This document shows, in pieces, positions 46,313-55,374 of a stretch of 64,000 nt of DNA; position 1 is the stretch's first letter, and every line of letters begins with the position of its first letter. The DNA lies in NCBI RefSeq assembly GCF_900112695.1, contig NZ_FOMT01000003.1, forward strand, positions 879,212 through 943,211, read 5' to 3'. The translations under genes were made by a program, and so were the position numbers. The notes beneath the pieces are model-generated. The model was not told where the DNA came from, ran no database searches, and was given only the letters and a program-made list of their open reading frames with translations. The stretch comes from Paenibacillus catalpae (lineage in GTDB: Bacteria; Bacillota; Bacilli; Paenibacillales; Paenibacillaceae).

Positions 46313-46636
46313 ATGAGACAAAATGATGAAAATGCGGTAGCCAAAGCGGCTAAAGTACTCAGCGATCCAATAAGGCTAAAAATACTGATGCTGCTGAAAG
46401 AGGGCAGACAGCAGGGTTACCAGGCACCTGTTTGTTCGGCGTTCGCTAATGCGATCTGTCCGGAGGATCTGAAGCTTCGTTTGGGTGATATTTCGTCGTC
46501 CAAGCTGTCGTACCATCTGAAGGAATTGAAGGATGAAGGATTCATTCAGGAGTGCAGGGAGGGGAAGAGGATTTATTACCTCTTGAAGGTGGACCGTTTT
46601 AAGGTATTAATTGAATCGCTCCAAGGGTTTTATTAG
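46313..46636 (+). CDS. ArsR-type winged-helix regulator
   Basis: A 107-residue regulator: AAKVLSDPIRLKILMLLKEG, the recognition helix in ISSSKLSYHLKELKDEGFI, and the wing GKRIYYLL. It has a short cysteine-bearing insertion (APVCSAFANAICPEDL, residues 40-55), which might bind a metal or reactive ligand. It has no recognisable ribosome site, and its ATG lies only 7 bases after the -10, so a leaderless transcript is likely. It is divergent from the exporter. Confidence 0.88.
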   Translation: MRQNDENAVAKAAKVLSDPIRLKILMLLKEGRQQGYQAPVCSAFANAICPEDLKLRLGDISSSKLSYHLKELKDEGFIQECREGKRIYYLLKVDRFKVLIESLQGFY

Positions 46637-46637
46637 A

Positions 46638-46675
46638 CGTGCGAATAACGGACGGCAGCCATCGGCAGCTGTTTT
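46638..46675 (+). terminator. Family B-type terminator after arsR
   Basis: GCGAATAACGGACGGCAGCCATCGGCAGCTGTTTTCTTT. The GCAGCCATCGGCAGC repeat and AACGG block resemble the family B centre. Located 2 bp after the stop. A second hairpin AAACCCG / CGGGTTT follows at about 46738-46764. Confidence 0.55.
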
Positions 46676-46980
46676 CTTTCTCACAGGTAGATCGGCCAAA
46701 ACCAACACGGAAAGTTTAACAGAATTTACGTCATAAGAAACCCGGATAAGCTTATACGGGTTTAGGAAGTCGAATGCTAAGCTGCTTTGTTATTTAAGTA
46801 ATCGAGGGAGTTTAATGCGGGCTGCTGGCACGATCCGGCGGCCCGAGTTATCTCACGCATTTGCGTAGAGAGGTCGCTAATAGGATTATTGAATTATTTT
46901 AATAATTATCATAAGAAATGCTCAATGAGACGACCATAAACGCTCTATTAAAAGCCGCCCATTATTGAATGCGATAAGAA
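46676..46980. other. Non-coding stretch
   Basis: Apart from the AAACCCG hairpin, it shows ATCGAGGGAGTTTAAT at 46800-46815, whose reverse complement occurs at about 42866-42881. No gene supported. Confidence 0.4.
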
Positions 46981-47119
46981 ATTGTCAGAGGACAAGAACA
47001 TATTTGCATTAGAAACCGCGAAGATCGCGGTTTTTTTGTTATAACGATATAAGTTCTTGTCCAAAGTCAAGGACGAAAACTTATATCGTTAACCGAAATG
47101 GACAAGAACTTATATCCTT
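46981..47119 (+). repeat. Family A structured repeat, copy 4
   Basis: TTGTCAGAGGACAA (small hairpin joined to arm 1, GACAAGAACATATTTGC), hairpin ACCGCGAAGATCGCGGT with seven T (47013-47037), inverted arm AACGATATAAGTTCTTGTCC (47043-47062), direct arm GGACGAAAACTTATATCGTT (47071-47090) and third arm GGACAAGAACTTATATCC (47100-47117). The variable half here is TTATATCGTT, unlike the other copies. Confidence 0.88.
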
Positions 47120-47393
47120 AGCCGAATTAAAAAAAAAATCATGCCAGCAAATAACCCAGTAATAGTAGTTGTCGAGAGTTATTGCGATGATCATGTATCA
47201 GCGTCAAAAATCGCATTGTAGTTATAAATATCATTTTTTGGATCATCCCTAGACAGGCAGCGGACTATACCCGGAGTGACTGAAATGGAAAAGAGTTCAT
47301 TTAAAAATTAGAAACGGCAGCCGTGATTGATATGCTCCCCCTACGGTAGACAGGTGAAAAAATAAAACCTGTTACTGTAAGGGGAGCTTTTTC

Positions 47394-48071
47394 ATGGCCA
47401 GGGAAAAATATAATGCAATAGAGAAATTCAATATCATTGAAGAAGTTTCTAGGGGAGAAATTGGTTTTCTAGCTGCTTCTAAGAAATATAAGATTAACAA
47501 GACCACTTTAATGAGATGGCAGCGACGCTACAAATCGTCTGGTTATGAAGGACTGGAAAGCCGTAAAAGAAATCGGAGTTATAGTGCAGAGCTTAAACTT
47601 CTAGCGGTGAAAGATTATCTTGAGGGCGGATTGTCTCAATACCAGATTATAGATAAATACAAGATCTCAAGCACGAGACAGCTCTCCGACTGGATTAAGA
47701 AGTATAATGGTCATAGCAGCTTAAAAGCCTACAGAGGGGAAGCAAAAGCTATGACAAAGGGTCGCTCTACAACGTGGAAGGAACGGATCGAGATTGTTCA
47801 GTATTGCCTGATGAATCAGCATGACTACCAACAAACAGCGGAACAGTTCAAGGTTTCTTACCAACAAGTATACCAATGGGTGAAGAAGTTCGAGGATGGT
47901 GGTCAGGATGCGTTAAAAGATGGCCGAGGGAGAAAGAAAGCACCTGAAGAGCTAACAGATGCCGATCAACAGAAACTCAAAATGAAACAAATGGAGTATG
48001 AAATTGAGCGGCTTCGGGCCGAAAATGCATTCTTAAAAAAGTTAGAGGAACTCGAAAGAAGGCGACGCTAG
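47394..48071 (+). CDS. IS3-family OrfA (two-HTH)
   Basis: A 225-residue DNA-binding protein with two helix-turn-helix segments (KKYKINKTTLMRWQRRYK near residue 28 and EQFKVSYQQVYQWVKKFE near 152) and a C-terminal leucine zipper (EYEIERLRAENAFLKKLEEL). The slippery A AAA AAG at 48035-48041 near its end allows a -1 shift into orfB; the frame there reads VRGTRKKATLGHRRRETTYL before the orfB ATG. Confidence 0.92.
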   Translation: MAREKYNAIEKFNIIEEVSRGEIGFLAASKKYKINKTTLMRWQRRYKSSGYEGLESRKRNRSYSAELKLLAVKDYLEGGLSQYQIIDKYKISSTRQLSDWIKKYNGHSSLKAYRGEAKAMTKGRSTTWKERIEIVQYCLMNQHDYQQTAEQFKVSYQQVYQWVKKFEDGGQDALKDGRGRKKAPEELTDADQQKLKMKQMEYEIERLRAENAFLKKLEELERRRR

Positions 48072-48130
48072 GTCATAGACGACGAGAGACGACTTACCTT
48101 GCTGTTCAAGCACTTCACAAGGATGAGTCA

Positions 48131-48946
48131 ATGAGTATACAGCTTCTCTGTGAGATTGCAGGAATTGCACGCTCAAGTTATTACAAGTGGTTAAGTCGCC
48201 AACCCAGCTCTCTTGAGCTGGAGAATGAACAGTTGGCTCAGGTGATGATGAACATCTACGAAAAAGTAGAGCGTACCTTTGGGTACCGTCAATTAACCCT
48301 ACATATACGTAAACAAACTGGAAAACAGATTAACCATAAGCGCATATACCGGCTAATGAAGCTACAGGGGATTCAGTCCGTTATCCGTAGGAAGAAACCG
48401 AAATACATGCGTTCTACTCCACAACAGGTGGCAGAGAACCTTTTGAACCGAGAGTTTCAAGCAATAGCTCCAAATGAGAAGTGGGTAACAGATGTGACCG
48501 AATTCAAATATGGACAAGGTCAGAAAGCCTATTTAAGCGCTATTCTAGATCTCCATGATAAATCTATTGTCTCTTATGTTTTGGGACATTCAAATAACAA
48601 TCCGCTGGTATTCCAAACCCTAGAACAAGCTGCCCAATTAGCTCCAGGAAGCAAACCGATGCTTCACAGTGATCGTGGTTTTCAATACACGTCGCTGGAC
48701 TTCAAGAAGCTTTTGGACGAAAACAAGATGTCACAGAGCATGTCTAGAGTTGGTCGTTGTATCGATAACGGTCCAATGGAGTCGTTCTGGGGGACTTTAA
48801 AGTGCGAGAAATATTACTTACATAAATATGAAACTTTTGATGAGCTTAAGAAGGACATTGAGGACTACATCTTTTTTTATAATAAGCGATTACAAGCAAA
48901 ATTAAACGGCCTTAGTCCGATGGAATTCAGGAACAAGGCCGCTTAA
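48131..48946 (+). CDS. IS3-family OrfB transposase (DDE)
   Basis: A 271-residue rve integrase-core protein. The first catalytic Asp is in NEKWVTDVTEFKYGQG, the second in LHSDRGFQYTS and the Glu in DNGPMESFWGTLKCE, the full DDE triad. An HTH_21 region (IYRLMKLQGIQSVIRRKKPKY) precedes it. The functional transposase is probably the OrfAB fusion made by -1 frameshift; the ATG at 48131 would give OrfB alone. Confidence 0.93.
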   Translation: MSIQLLCEIAGIARSSYYKWLSRQPSSLELENEQLAQVMMNIYEKVERTFGYRQLTLHIRKQTGKQINHKRIYRLMKLQGIQSVIRRKKPKYMRSTPQQVAENLLNREFQAIAPNEKWVTDVTEFKYGQGQKAYLSAILDLHDKSIVSYVLGHSNNNPLVFQTLEQAAQLAPGSKPMLHSDRGFQYTSLDFKKLLDENKMSQSMSRVGRCIDNGPMESFWGTLKCEKYYLHKYETFDELKKDIEDYIFFYNKRLQAKLNGLSPMEFRNKAA

Positions 48947-48986
48947 CTGTTTTTATTATTTGTACTGTCTACTTGACGGGGTGCTG

Positions 48987-49581
48987 TTCAAATCGTCTGC
49001 CGTTATTTGTCGTCTTGTCAACTGTCATAAGCGTTTATCAGCAAGTTAATAAACTGCTCCAGCGCTGGAGTAATAAATTTATTTTTCGAAATCACGATTT
49101 GCGTATCGTTTTGATTGTGATCGTCGCGCTTCTCATTAACAAACTGGACGCTAAGCGCCGCTATCCGACCATAACGTAATGATATCGATGAGGAGGAAGT
49201 ATCATGTCAGCAAACAAATAATATTCAAGCGCATCAACAAGACGTGGGTAAAGCCATTCATGGGTTATTATATGGGCAAGAACTGCATGAAGAAGGATTT
49301 CAGGTGAAAATTCTTTTTGACATCTCCCTTTTGCACAGTACAAGAAGGATGGATTCATCCCGATTGTGCTTTAAGCGTACATCTTATTACGAAACCATTA
49401 TGGAGTTGGGGGCCGCTTCCGGCCTCTTTTTTACTTCGATGATAATTTTTAGTTTGAAAGAGGCCTCCATTACCGGGATGCATTTTCGAAATCTTGCTGT
49501 CTTATTCCGTATCCCTATACCCCGTCAAAGGCGTGTGATAAATTAATGGAAAATTGATCTTAGAGGAGAAGTGAGTTTGTT
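48987..49581. other. Degraded region without a supported gene
   Basis: The first 200 bp hold a frame that looks faintly protein-like on the + strand (INKLDAKRRYP), with no start. A good AGGAGGA site at about 49190 precedes only MSANK and a stop. Gene remnants are likely, but none can be named. Confidence 0.35.
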
Positions 49582-50193
49582 ATGCATACGGTAATCGAAC
49601 CTAAAATTCTTTACTTTGGCACCTCTGTCGTGCTTATAAGTACTATTAATGAAGACGGAACGCCAAATTTGGCTCCGATATCCTCTGCATGGTGGCTCAA
49701 TCAATCGTGTATGCTGGGTATAAGCAGCAAGTCTCAGACCGTTCAGAACTTAATCCGTGAACAAGAGTGTGTACTTAATCTCCCATCCATTGACTTGATT
49801 CCTGCTGTTGAGCGGCTAACCCTATTAACAGGACGTAATCCGGTGCCAGAATCCAAAGCATTGAGAGGCTATAGGTATGAAGCAGATAAATTCGGTATCG
49901 CAGGGTTAACCCAACTTCCGTCACAACTTGTTGAAGCACCACGTGTCAAAGAATGCCCCGTCCATCTGGAAGCTAAATTTGTGAAGATACATCCATTCGA
50001 ACAACCAAGTTCCCTTGCTGCCATTGAAGTACGTATCGAAAAAGTTCATATCGAAGATTTTCTTCTAATGAATGCTAACTCAAACTATGTCGATCCTTCG
50101 AAATGGAATCCGATGATTATGAATTTCTGCGAATATTTTGGTCTTGGCGAGCAACTATCTGAATCCAAATTAGCACCGGTATTCGGACCGTAA
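49582..50193 (+). CDS. Flavin reductase-like (split-barrel) protein
   Basis: A 203-residue protein of the flavin reductase/FMN-binding split-barrel group. It starts with LYFGTSVVLISTINEDGTPN, the usual strand with FMN-phosphate contact, then APISSAWWLNQSCMLGIS and the later ECVLNLPS. It may reduce free flavin or bind FMN in an oxidoreductase. GAGGAG lies 13 bp upstream, somewhat far. It is followed by two SDR fragments, so it may be the survivor of a lost redox operon. Confidence 0.78.
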   Translation: MHTVIEPKILYFGTSVVLISTINEDGTPNLAPISSAWWLNQSCMLGISSKSQTVQNLIREQECVLNLPSIDLIPAVERLTLLTGRNPVPESKALRGYRYEADKFGIAGLTQLPSQLVEAPRVKECPVHLEAKFVKIHPFEQPSSLAAIEVRIEKVHIEDFLLMNANSNYVDPSKWNPMIMNFCEYFGLGEQLSESKLAPVFGP

Positions 50194-50258
50194 TCTGTAA
50201 AATAGGCTTGTAAATAAAAGTGTAATAAACCCACTATCTGAATGGAGGTGCAGTAAGG

Positions 50259-50366
50259 TTGAGCCATAAACCTTTACTAGTCATCGTCGGTTCTGGACCA
50301 GGAGTAAGTGCCGGCATAGCTATGGAAGACCTCCGACAGGCACATATTGAATTCCACGGAGTTTGA
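50259..50366 (+). pseudogene. SDR fragment 1 (N-terminal remnant)
   Basis: From a TTG at 50259 with GGAGG upstream the frame reads LSHKPLLVIVGSGPGVSAGI, an SDR-like glycine-rich nucleotide site, and then stops after 35 codons. The catalytic part is missing: a remnant left by deletion. Confidence 0.7.
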
Positions 50367-50520
50367 AGAGGGGCTCTCGTGTATTCTCTACGTACCTTTT
50401 TTTTGTACGGTTGACCCAGCAGTCTTAATATAGGGATTCTCCGCCAGAGGATCCCTTTTTCTTCGAAATTTGTTTCGTTATGTGAAAAAAGTGCGTTTCA
50501 ATGGGAGAGGGGATAGGTGG

Positions 50521-50966
50521 ATGGAGTTCGCAGGCAAAGTTGTCGTGGTTACCGGTGCAGGTAGAGGCATTGGAGCAGCGCTGGCGTCTGCTTATGCCGC
50601 AGAAGGCGCAATAGTAGCGGCTGTTGATCGTGACAGCTCGTTAGTGAACGAGACGGTCAGCCAAATTACTGCTGCGGGTGGACAGGCGGCTTCTTTTACC
50701 GCAGATATCAGCAGACCAGAAGAGATTGAAGCGGTATTCAAGGCTATTGATGAGCGGTTCGGCGGCAGCATCGATGTGATGATCACACTATGGACTTAGA
50801 GGACCACATGCACGAGGCTCCGGATTCCGATGCCTCTCAAAAGCTGGCAAAGAGAATCAGCGAGTATGCTTCATTGTTATCTAATGGAGATGAACAACTT
50901 GCTGGGAAGTATTTTTTGGTGCTAGAAAGTGTATACTTGCGCCAACCACAATCCTTGACTGAATAA
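50521..50966 (+). pseudogene. SDR fragment 2 with a downstream coding remnant
   Basis: The ATG at 50521 opens a clear SDR start, FAGKVVVVTGAGRGIGAALA, followed by VDRDSSLV and the ADISRPEEIEAVF stretch, but the frame ends at 50799 after 92 residues, before the NNAG and YxxxK motifs. Another frame (50790-50966) continues with protein-like sequence (LAKRISEYASLLSNGDEQL) up to 12 bp before the sgrR-like start. This is a deleted gene joined to the end of another. Confidence 0.75.
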
Positions 50967-50980
50967 GGAGGGCTGCAGAC

Positions 50981-52753
50981 ATGTTACTGGATGAGAGGTA
51001 TCTGACGCTATATGAACGTTTCGGCGGCGAATCGGCTCCTGTTGAGGTTACTCTGGAGGAATTGTCCGAGCTTCTATATTGCACTCCGCGTAATGCGAAG
51101 CTTATTCTGAAGAAGCTACAGAGCGAGCAGCTCATTGATTGGCTGCCGGGGTTGGGCAGAGGTCACCGGTCTAGAATCGTATTTCATACCGACAAGGAAC
51201 CTTATTTGTTAGAATATGCCACACAGACGGCGGTACAAGGAGATTATAAACGGGCATTTGATCTTATCGCTCAATACGGAGATGGCACTAATGCCAAGGC
51301 CAAATTTTTAGAATGGCTGGACAATCAGTTTGGTTACAAAAAGGAAGAGGCTGGTGAGGGTGAGCAATGCCGGGATTCACTTACTTTTCCTATATTAAAA
51401 GCACCTCTAACTATTGATCCTGCCGACCTGCTATATTCCTTTGATTCCCACCTGATCCGCCAAATTTTTGACAGGCTGTTAAGGTTTGATGAGAAGCAGG
51501 GCAAAATTGTGCCGATGCTCGCCCATTACTGGTGTTCCAATTTCAATTCTACGGAATGGACATTTTATTTACGTAAGGGTGTCCGGTTCCATAATGGTCA
51601 AGAACTTACTTCGAGAGATGTACAATTCACACTGGAACGACTTTGGAAGGGAACCGCCAACAGCTGGCTGCTGCGTGAAGTCAAGAGTATAGAGACAATT
51701 GGCCCTCGCGTGCTGCGCATTAAGCTTAACCGGGTCAACAGGATCTTTGACCGTTTTATGTGCTCTGCTGCAGCTAGTATTCTTCCATTCCGTTTTGTTG
51801 GCATGGAAGAGGAAGCGTTTTGGAAGCAGCCGATCGGGACTGGGCCTTTCCAACTTACAAAGTGGATGAATGGACGAATCAGACTGGATGCCAATGAAAA
51901 TTATTTTGAAGGTCGTCCTTATCTGGATGAAGTGGAAGTCGTAATCATGCCGGAAGACTGCAGTCAGGATATGGATTTCCTTGCGAAGGTTCATCATAGT
52001 CTGGATACGATGAGGATGGACCAGCGGGCAACACGGGAAGAGTGGCAGGAGCTCGAGAAGCTCTGCCAGGGTTGCGTTCTTCTGAATTGGAATGTCGCAG
52101 CAGAAGGGCCGCAGCAGTCTGAGGCCTTTCGTCAGGCTGTGCGCCAAATTCTTCACCCCGGTGATATGATTGCCGAGCTCGGGGGTGAAAGAGCGATCCC
52201 TGCTTTTGGATTCAGGCCGGAAGCAAGCAGCCCCCATGTTCCGGAACCGATAAAGCCTGAGCAAATCCGCAGTCTTCTGGTAGAATCCGGTTATGGCGGA
52301 GAGATTATGCGATTTGCTTTTCATCCTAAATATCATGAAGACGGTATATGGATCATGAACCGTTTGGCCGAATGGGGAATTCATACGGAAATGCTGCCAT
52401 ACGATTGCTTGATGCAAGTAGACTTCTGTATTTCCGGACTCGTATTCCCGGAGGATGAAGTTTGTGAAATTGAAGCGTATGAGCATCGCGATTGCGTCAT
52501 GCAGAACTTTTTTGACACGGAATGGAAAACATGGATAATCAGCCGGATTGATGCGGCAGTAGCAGCCGATTCCACGGAGGAACGCCGAGCGCTGTTGAAG
52601 GAAATAGAAGAGACTCTCCGTCAGGAAGCATTGATCATATTCCTGCAACACAGGCGTTTAAGTACCTATCTGCATCCATCCGTACGCGGGGTAAGTTTGA
52701 ATCCGCTCGGCTGGATTGACTTCAAGGATGTTTGGCTGGAGGAGCATGATTAA
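50981..52753 (+). CDS. SgrR-family transcriptional regulator
   Basis: A 590-residue protein with an N-terminal winged helix (LTLYERFGGESAPVEVTLEE, then YCTPRNAKLILKKLQSEQLI) and a large extracellular-binding-protein-like domain (SBP family 5) from about residue 145 (PADLLYSFDSHLIRQIFDRL). SgrR in E. coli senses sugar phosphate; Bacillota homologues often lie beside MFS exporters. The start at 50981 has AGGAGG. No transporter partner is adjacent here, only fragments. Confidence 0.88.
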   Translation: MLLDERYLTLYERFGGESAPVEVTLEELSELLYCTPRNAKLILKKLQSEQLIDWLPGLGRGHRSRIVFHTDKEPYLLEYATQTAVQGDYKRAFDLIAQYGDGTNAKAKFLEWLDNQFGYKKEEAGEGEQCRDSLTFPILKAPLTIDPADLLYSFDSHLIRQIFDRLLRFDEKQGKIVPMLAHYWCSNFNSTEWTFYLRKGVRFHNGQELTSRDVQFTLERLWKGTANSWLLREVKSIETIGPRVLRIKLNRVNRIFDRFMCSAAASILPFRFVGMEEEAFWKQPIGTGPFQLTKWMNGRIRLDANENYFEGRPYLDEVEVVIMPEDCSQDMDFLAKVHHSLDTMRMDQRATREEWQELEKLCQGCVLLNWNVAAEGPQQSEAFRQAVRQILHPGDMIAELGGERAIPAFGFRPEASSPHVPEPIKPEQIRSLLVESGYGGEIMRFAFHPKYHEDGIWIMNRLAEWGIHTEMLPYDCLMQVDFCISGLVFPEDEVCEIEAYEHRDCVMQNFFDTEWKTWIISRIDAAVAADSTEERRALLKEIEETLRQEALIIFLQHRRLSTYLHPSVRGVSLNPLGWIDFKDVWLEEHD

Positions 52754-52767
52754 TAGAAGAGGTTAAT

Positions 52768-52817
52768 GCAACAACAAGATGGCAGCCGGCGTATTACGTT
52801 CGGCTGCGTTTTTGTTG
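52768..52817 (+). terminator. Family B-type terminator after sgrR-like gene
   Basis: CAACAA-GAT-GGCAGCCG...CGGCTGC-G-TTTTTGTTG: an inner GCAGCCG stem flanked by outer CAACAA/TTGTTG, with T5. The GCAGCCG centre and preceding TTAATGCAACAACAA resemble family B. Confidence 0.7.
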
Positions 52818-52837
52818 AATTATTTCAACACAGAATT

Positions 52838-53010
52838 CTATCGACCGACTTGAAGGGTTCGTAAGAGCAATCCCCGCAATGATTGAACAATTGTCATGCG
52901 ATCATATGAGGGCTCCGCGGTCCGAAGGGAAATGGTCCAAACTGCAAATCCTGGGTCATCGTTGCGATTCGGCTATTCATAATTTGATTCGGTTCATGTC
53001 GACTGATTCT
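52838..53010 (+). pseudogene. DinB-superfamily fragment
   Basis: The frame reads SIDRLEGFVRAIPAMIEQL and KWSKLQILGHRCDSAIHNL, the two first helices of a DinB/YfiT-like metal hydrolase, with the usual His in the second. No start codon or continuation beyond about 53010 is seen. A remnant; the following 53011-53300 contains a CGCG hairpin with T7 at 53133-53160 and nothing else. Confidence 0.65.
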
Positions 53011-53305
53011 GGTTTGCTCTGGGCCAGACGGCTTAGGCCGGTATTTGAAGTACGCACATTATTTTCAGGTACTTACCAAAAGGTAATCGTCGTCTTTACA
53101 ATAACCGGCCAGAGTTCAGCATATTTTGGGTCGCGGAAATCGCGGCTTTTTTTGTTTTGTTTAAGAAAGCACACTCAATGATGAGCTATTTCATAAGCAG
53201 ATATGACAATTGTCATGTCAGTTCATTCCTCAGATCACTGTGAGCACGTTCTTTACAGGAGTAAGATGATTACAGAAACAAATAAAAAAGTGAGGAGCAT
53301 GAGGG

Positions 53306-54238
53306 ATGATCATAGAGGTGAGAAATTTGATTAAGCGTTATAACGATTTTTTGGCACTGGACCATATCAGTTTTTCGATTAGGGAAGGGGAAATCTTTGG
53401 TTTGCTGGGTCCAAACGGAGCAGGCAAATCGACGACGATCAGCATCCTTTCAGGATTGACGGGATTTGACGGCGGAGAGGTTCTATTTCTGGGGAAAAAA
53501 ATCGGCAGAAATGAGATGGACTCCAAGCGCGAGCTGGGGATTGTCCCCCAGGATATTGCCTTGTTCGAGGATTTGACCGCACAGGAGAATTTGGATTATT
53601 TTGGACGCTTGTATGGACTGAAAGGCAAACTGCTAAAGGACCGGGTCAAAGAGGCGCTCGCATTCACAGGCCTTACGGAACGGAGAAAAGATCGGCCTAA
53701 AGGTTTCTCGGGCGGGATGAAAAGGAGGCTCAATATCGCCTGCGCGATCCTGCACCACCCCAAATTAATTATTATGGATGAGCCCACGGTAGGCATTGAT
53801 CCTCAATCAAGAAATCACATCATGCAATCGATAAAAGAACTGAACCGCATGGGTTCGACGATCATATACACCTCACATTATATGGAAGAGGTCGAAGAGA
53901 TTTGTACGAAAGTTGCCGTTGTGGACCGTGGCCGGGTAATTGCTCAAGGTACGAAGGAAGACTTGAAATCACTTGTATCTTCGGAAGAGAAGATCATGGT
54001 CGAATTATCTACAGTTAATTTCACCATGGTGGAGGGCATCAAAAAAATCGAAAGTATCAGCGAGTGCGTTGTAAACGGGAACCGCTTAGATGTGGTAGGC
54101 AAGAAAGGTGAAAAAAATGTTAGCCGCATCATACAGGTCATATCCGAATCGGAAGCCGATATTCTGTCCTTAAATGTTGAGAAGCCAAGCCTGGAGGCCG
54201 TTTTCTTGACGTTGACCGGCAGGTCGCTCCGAGATTAA
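53306..54238 (+). CDS. ABC transporter ATP-binding protein (LnrL-like)
   Basis: A 310-residue ATPase with Walker A GPNGAGKSTT, Q-loop GIVPQDIALFEDL, signature FSGGMKRRLNIA, Walker B LIIMDEPTVGIDP and H-loop TSHYMEEV. The C-terminal extension (about 225-310) is typical of DrrA/LnrL-type exporters. It is first in a five-gene operon with two ABC-2 permeases and a two-component pair. In Bacillus such systems (LnrLMN) remove membrane-active antibiotics. Confidence 0.93.
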   Translation: MIIEVRNLIKRYNDFLALDHISFSIREGEIFGLLGPNGAGKSTTISILSGLTGFDGGEVLFLGKKIGRNEMDSKRELGIVPQDIALFEDLTAQENLDYFGRLYGLKGKLLKDRVKEALAFTGLTERRKDRPKGFSGGMKRRLNIACAILHHPKLIIMDEPTVGIDPQSRNHIMQSIKELNRMGSTIIYTSHYMEEVEEICTKVAVVDRGRVIAQGTKEDLKSLVSSEEKIMVELSTVNFTMVEGIKKIESISECVVNGNRLDVVGKKGEKNVSRIIQVISESEADILSLNVEKPSLEAVFLTLTGRSLRD

Positions 54239-54258
54239 TCAAGAGGGGAGGGAACGGA

Positions 54259-55374
54259 ATGAAAGTATGGACGATTGCTTTTTATACGGCTTTGCGACAT
54301 GTACGTGATGTTAAAGCGATGGCAGCCTTTCTGCTGTTGCCGCTGGTCATGATGCTGCTGCTCGGCACTATGCAAAGCAGCAAATTTACGCCAACCATGG
54401 TAGAGCCCGTGAATGTAGGGTTCCTCAACAAAGACGAAGGTGGAGTAGGTGCCGAACTCAAAAACTATTTGCTCTCTCAGAAGGTTCAGGGACTGGTTCA
54501 TTTGGTTCCCGTTTCGGATCTTGCCGAGGGCAACGAATTTATGAGTACTGGTAAAATCAACAACTTGATCCATGTACCGATTCATCTATCTGAGAAGCTC
54601 CTGGATGGAGAGGAGGTACAGGTGGAGTTTTACGGTAATGAGGATCACCCCTTCGTCCAGCCTATCGTGGAAAGCGTTATCCGAATGAAAAATTTACTTT
54701 TAACCGTGGAACAAATAGAGAATCCGGCTGCAGGTGCAGCAGCCGATTCGGACATTCGTGAGGTGAATCTGGAAACGGCAGGGGAAATTCCGACCGGTGT
54801 TGATTATTATGCCATTACAACCATGTTTCAATTTCTGCTGCTTGGCGCACTATTTGGCGTATTTGCTGTAACGAAGGATATCGGCAATCACACTTACTCC
54901 AGATTATTAACCGCCCCCGTGTACGGCAGCCGGGTAACATTAGGTAAGCTGTTGGGCAGTTTGATCACTTTGTACGGGATTTCAATGTTTCTGTTTCTAG
55001 TATCCAAATATGTGTTTCGTGCGAACTGGGATACAAGTTTGTGGATAATTATGCTGGTTCTGCTCTTGTTCGCTGCAATTTCGGTTTCGTTAGGGATGAT
55101 CATGGCGTATTTAACCAAAAGCACGATGATTTCTTCGCTTTCTCTCTTTATTCTTTCGTTTGTATTCACTCTGATCTCAGGCGGTATTACACCGATAGAT
55201 GGAGCTGTATTTGACATGCTAAGCCGGTATGCGCCAAATTCATATGGTCAGAAAGTACTGTTTAGCAGTATTTATGATGGAAGCTTCATGTTATCTGGCC
55301 TGTTCGGTTTGATCTTTTATATGGGGATTACCGTCGTGCTGGCCATGGTTTCAGGAAGGAGGAGAGTGGCATGA
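54259..55374 (+). CDS. ABC-2 type permease (LnrM-like)
   Basis: A 371-residue permease with one N-terminal helix, a large extracellular domain (about residues 45-190) and five C-terminal helices (FQFLLLGALFGVFAVTKDIG, then LGSLITLYGISMFLFL and others). This YhfS-type ABC-2 topology suits export of hydrophobic compounds. Its stop overlaps the next gene by 4 bp. Confidence 0.9.
   Translation: MKVWTIAFYTALRHVRDVKAMAAFLLLPLVMMLLLGTMQSSKFTPTMVEPVNVGFLNKDEGGVGAELKNYLLSQKVQGLVHLVPVSDLAEGNEFMSTGKINNLIHVPIHLSEKLLDGEEVQVEFYGNEDHPFVQPIVESVIRMKNLLLTVEQIENPAAGAAADSDIREVNLETAGEIPTGVDYYAITTMFQFLLLGALFGVFAVTKDIGNHTYSRLLTAPVYGSRVTLGKLLGSLITLYGISMFLFLVSKYVFRANWDTSLWIIMLVLLLFAAISVSLGMIMAYLTKSTMISSLSLFILSFVFTLISGGITPIDGAVFDMLSRYAPNSYGQKVLFSSIYDGSFMLSGLFGLIFYMGITVVLAMVSGRRRVA

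Larger units (their letters stand above)
47333..48986 (+). mobile_element. IS3-family (IS150 group) insertion sequence
   Basis: Complete element with orfA, orfB and imperfect terminal inverted repeats. The left end reads TGCTCCCCCTACGGTAGACAG and the right end, reversed, AGCACCCCGTCAAGTAGACAG; the core GTAGACAG and CCCC are shared. The flanks read GGCAGCCGTGATTGAT and TTCAAATCGTCTGCCG, so the element seems to sit inside the loop of a family B hairpin. A target duplication could not be fixed. Confidence 0.88.

Noticed and set aside
49161..49546. Open frames on both strands between the IS3 element and the flavin-reductase-like gene
   Set aside because: They overlap on opposite strands with no recognisable family, and the good ribosome site nearby leads to a five-codon frame only.
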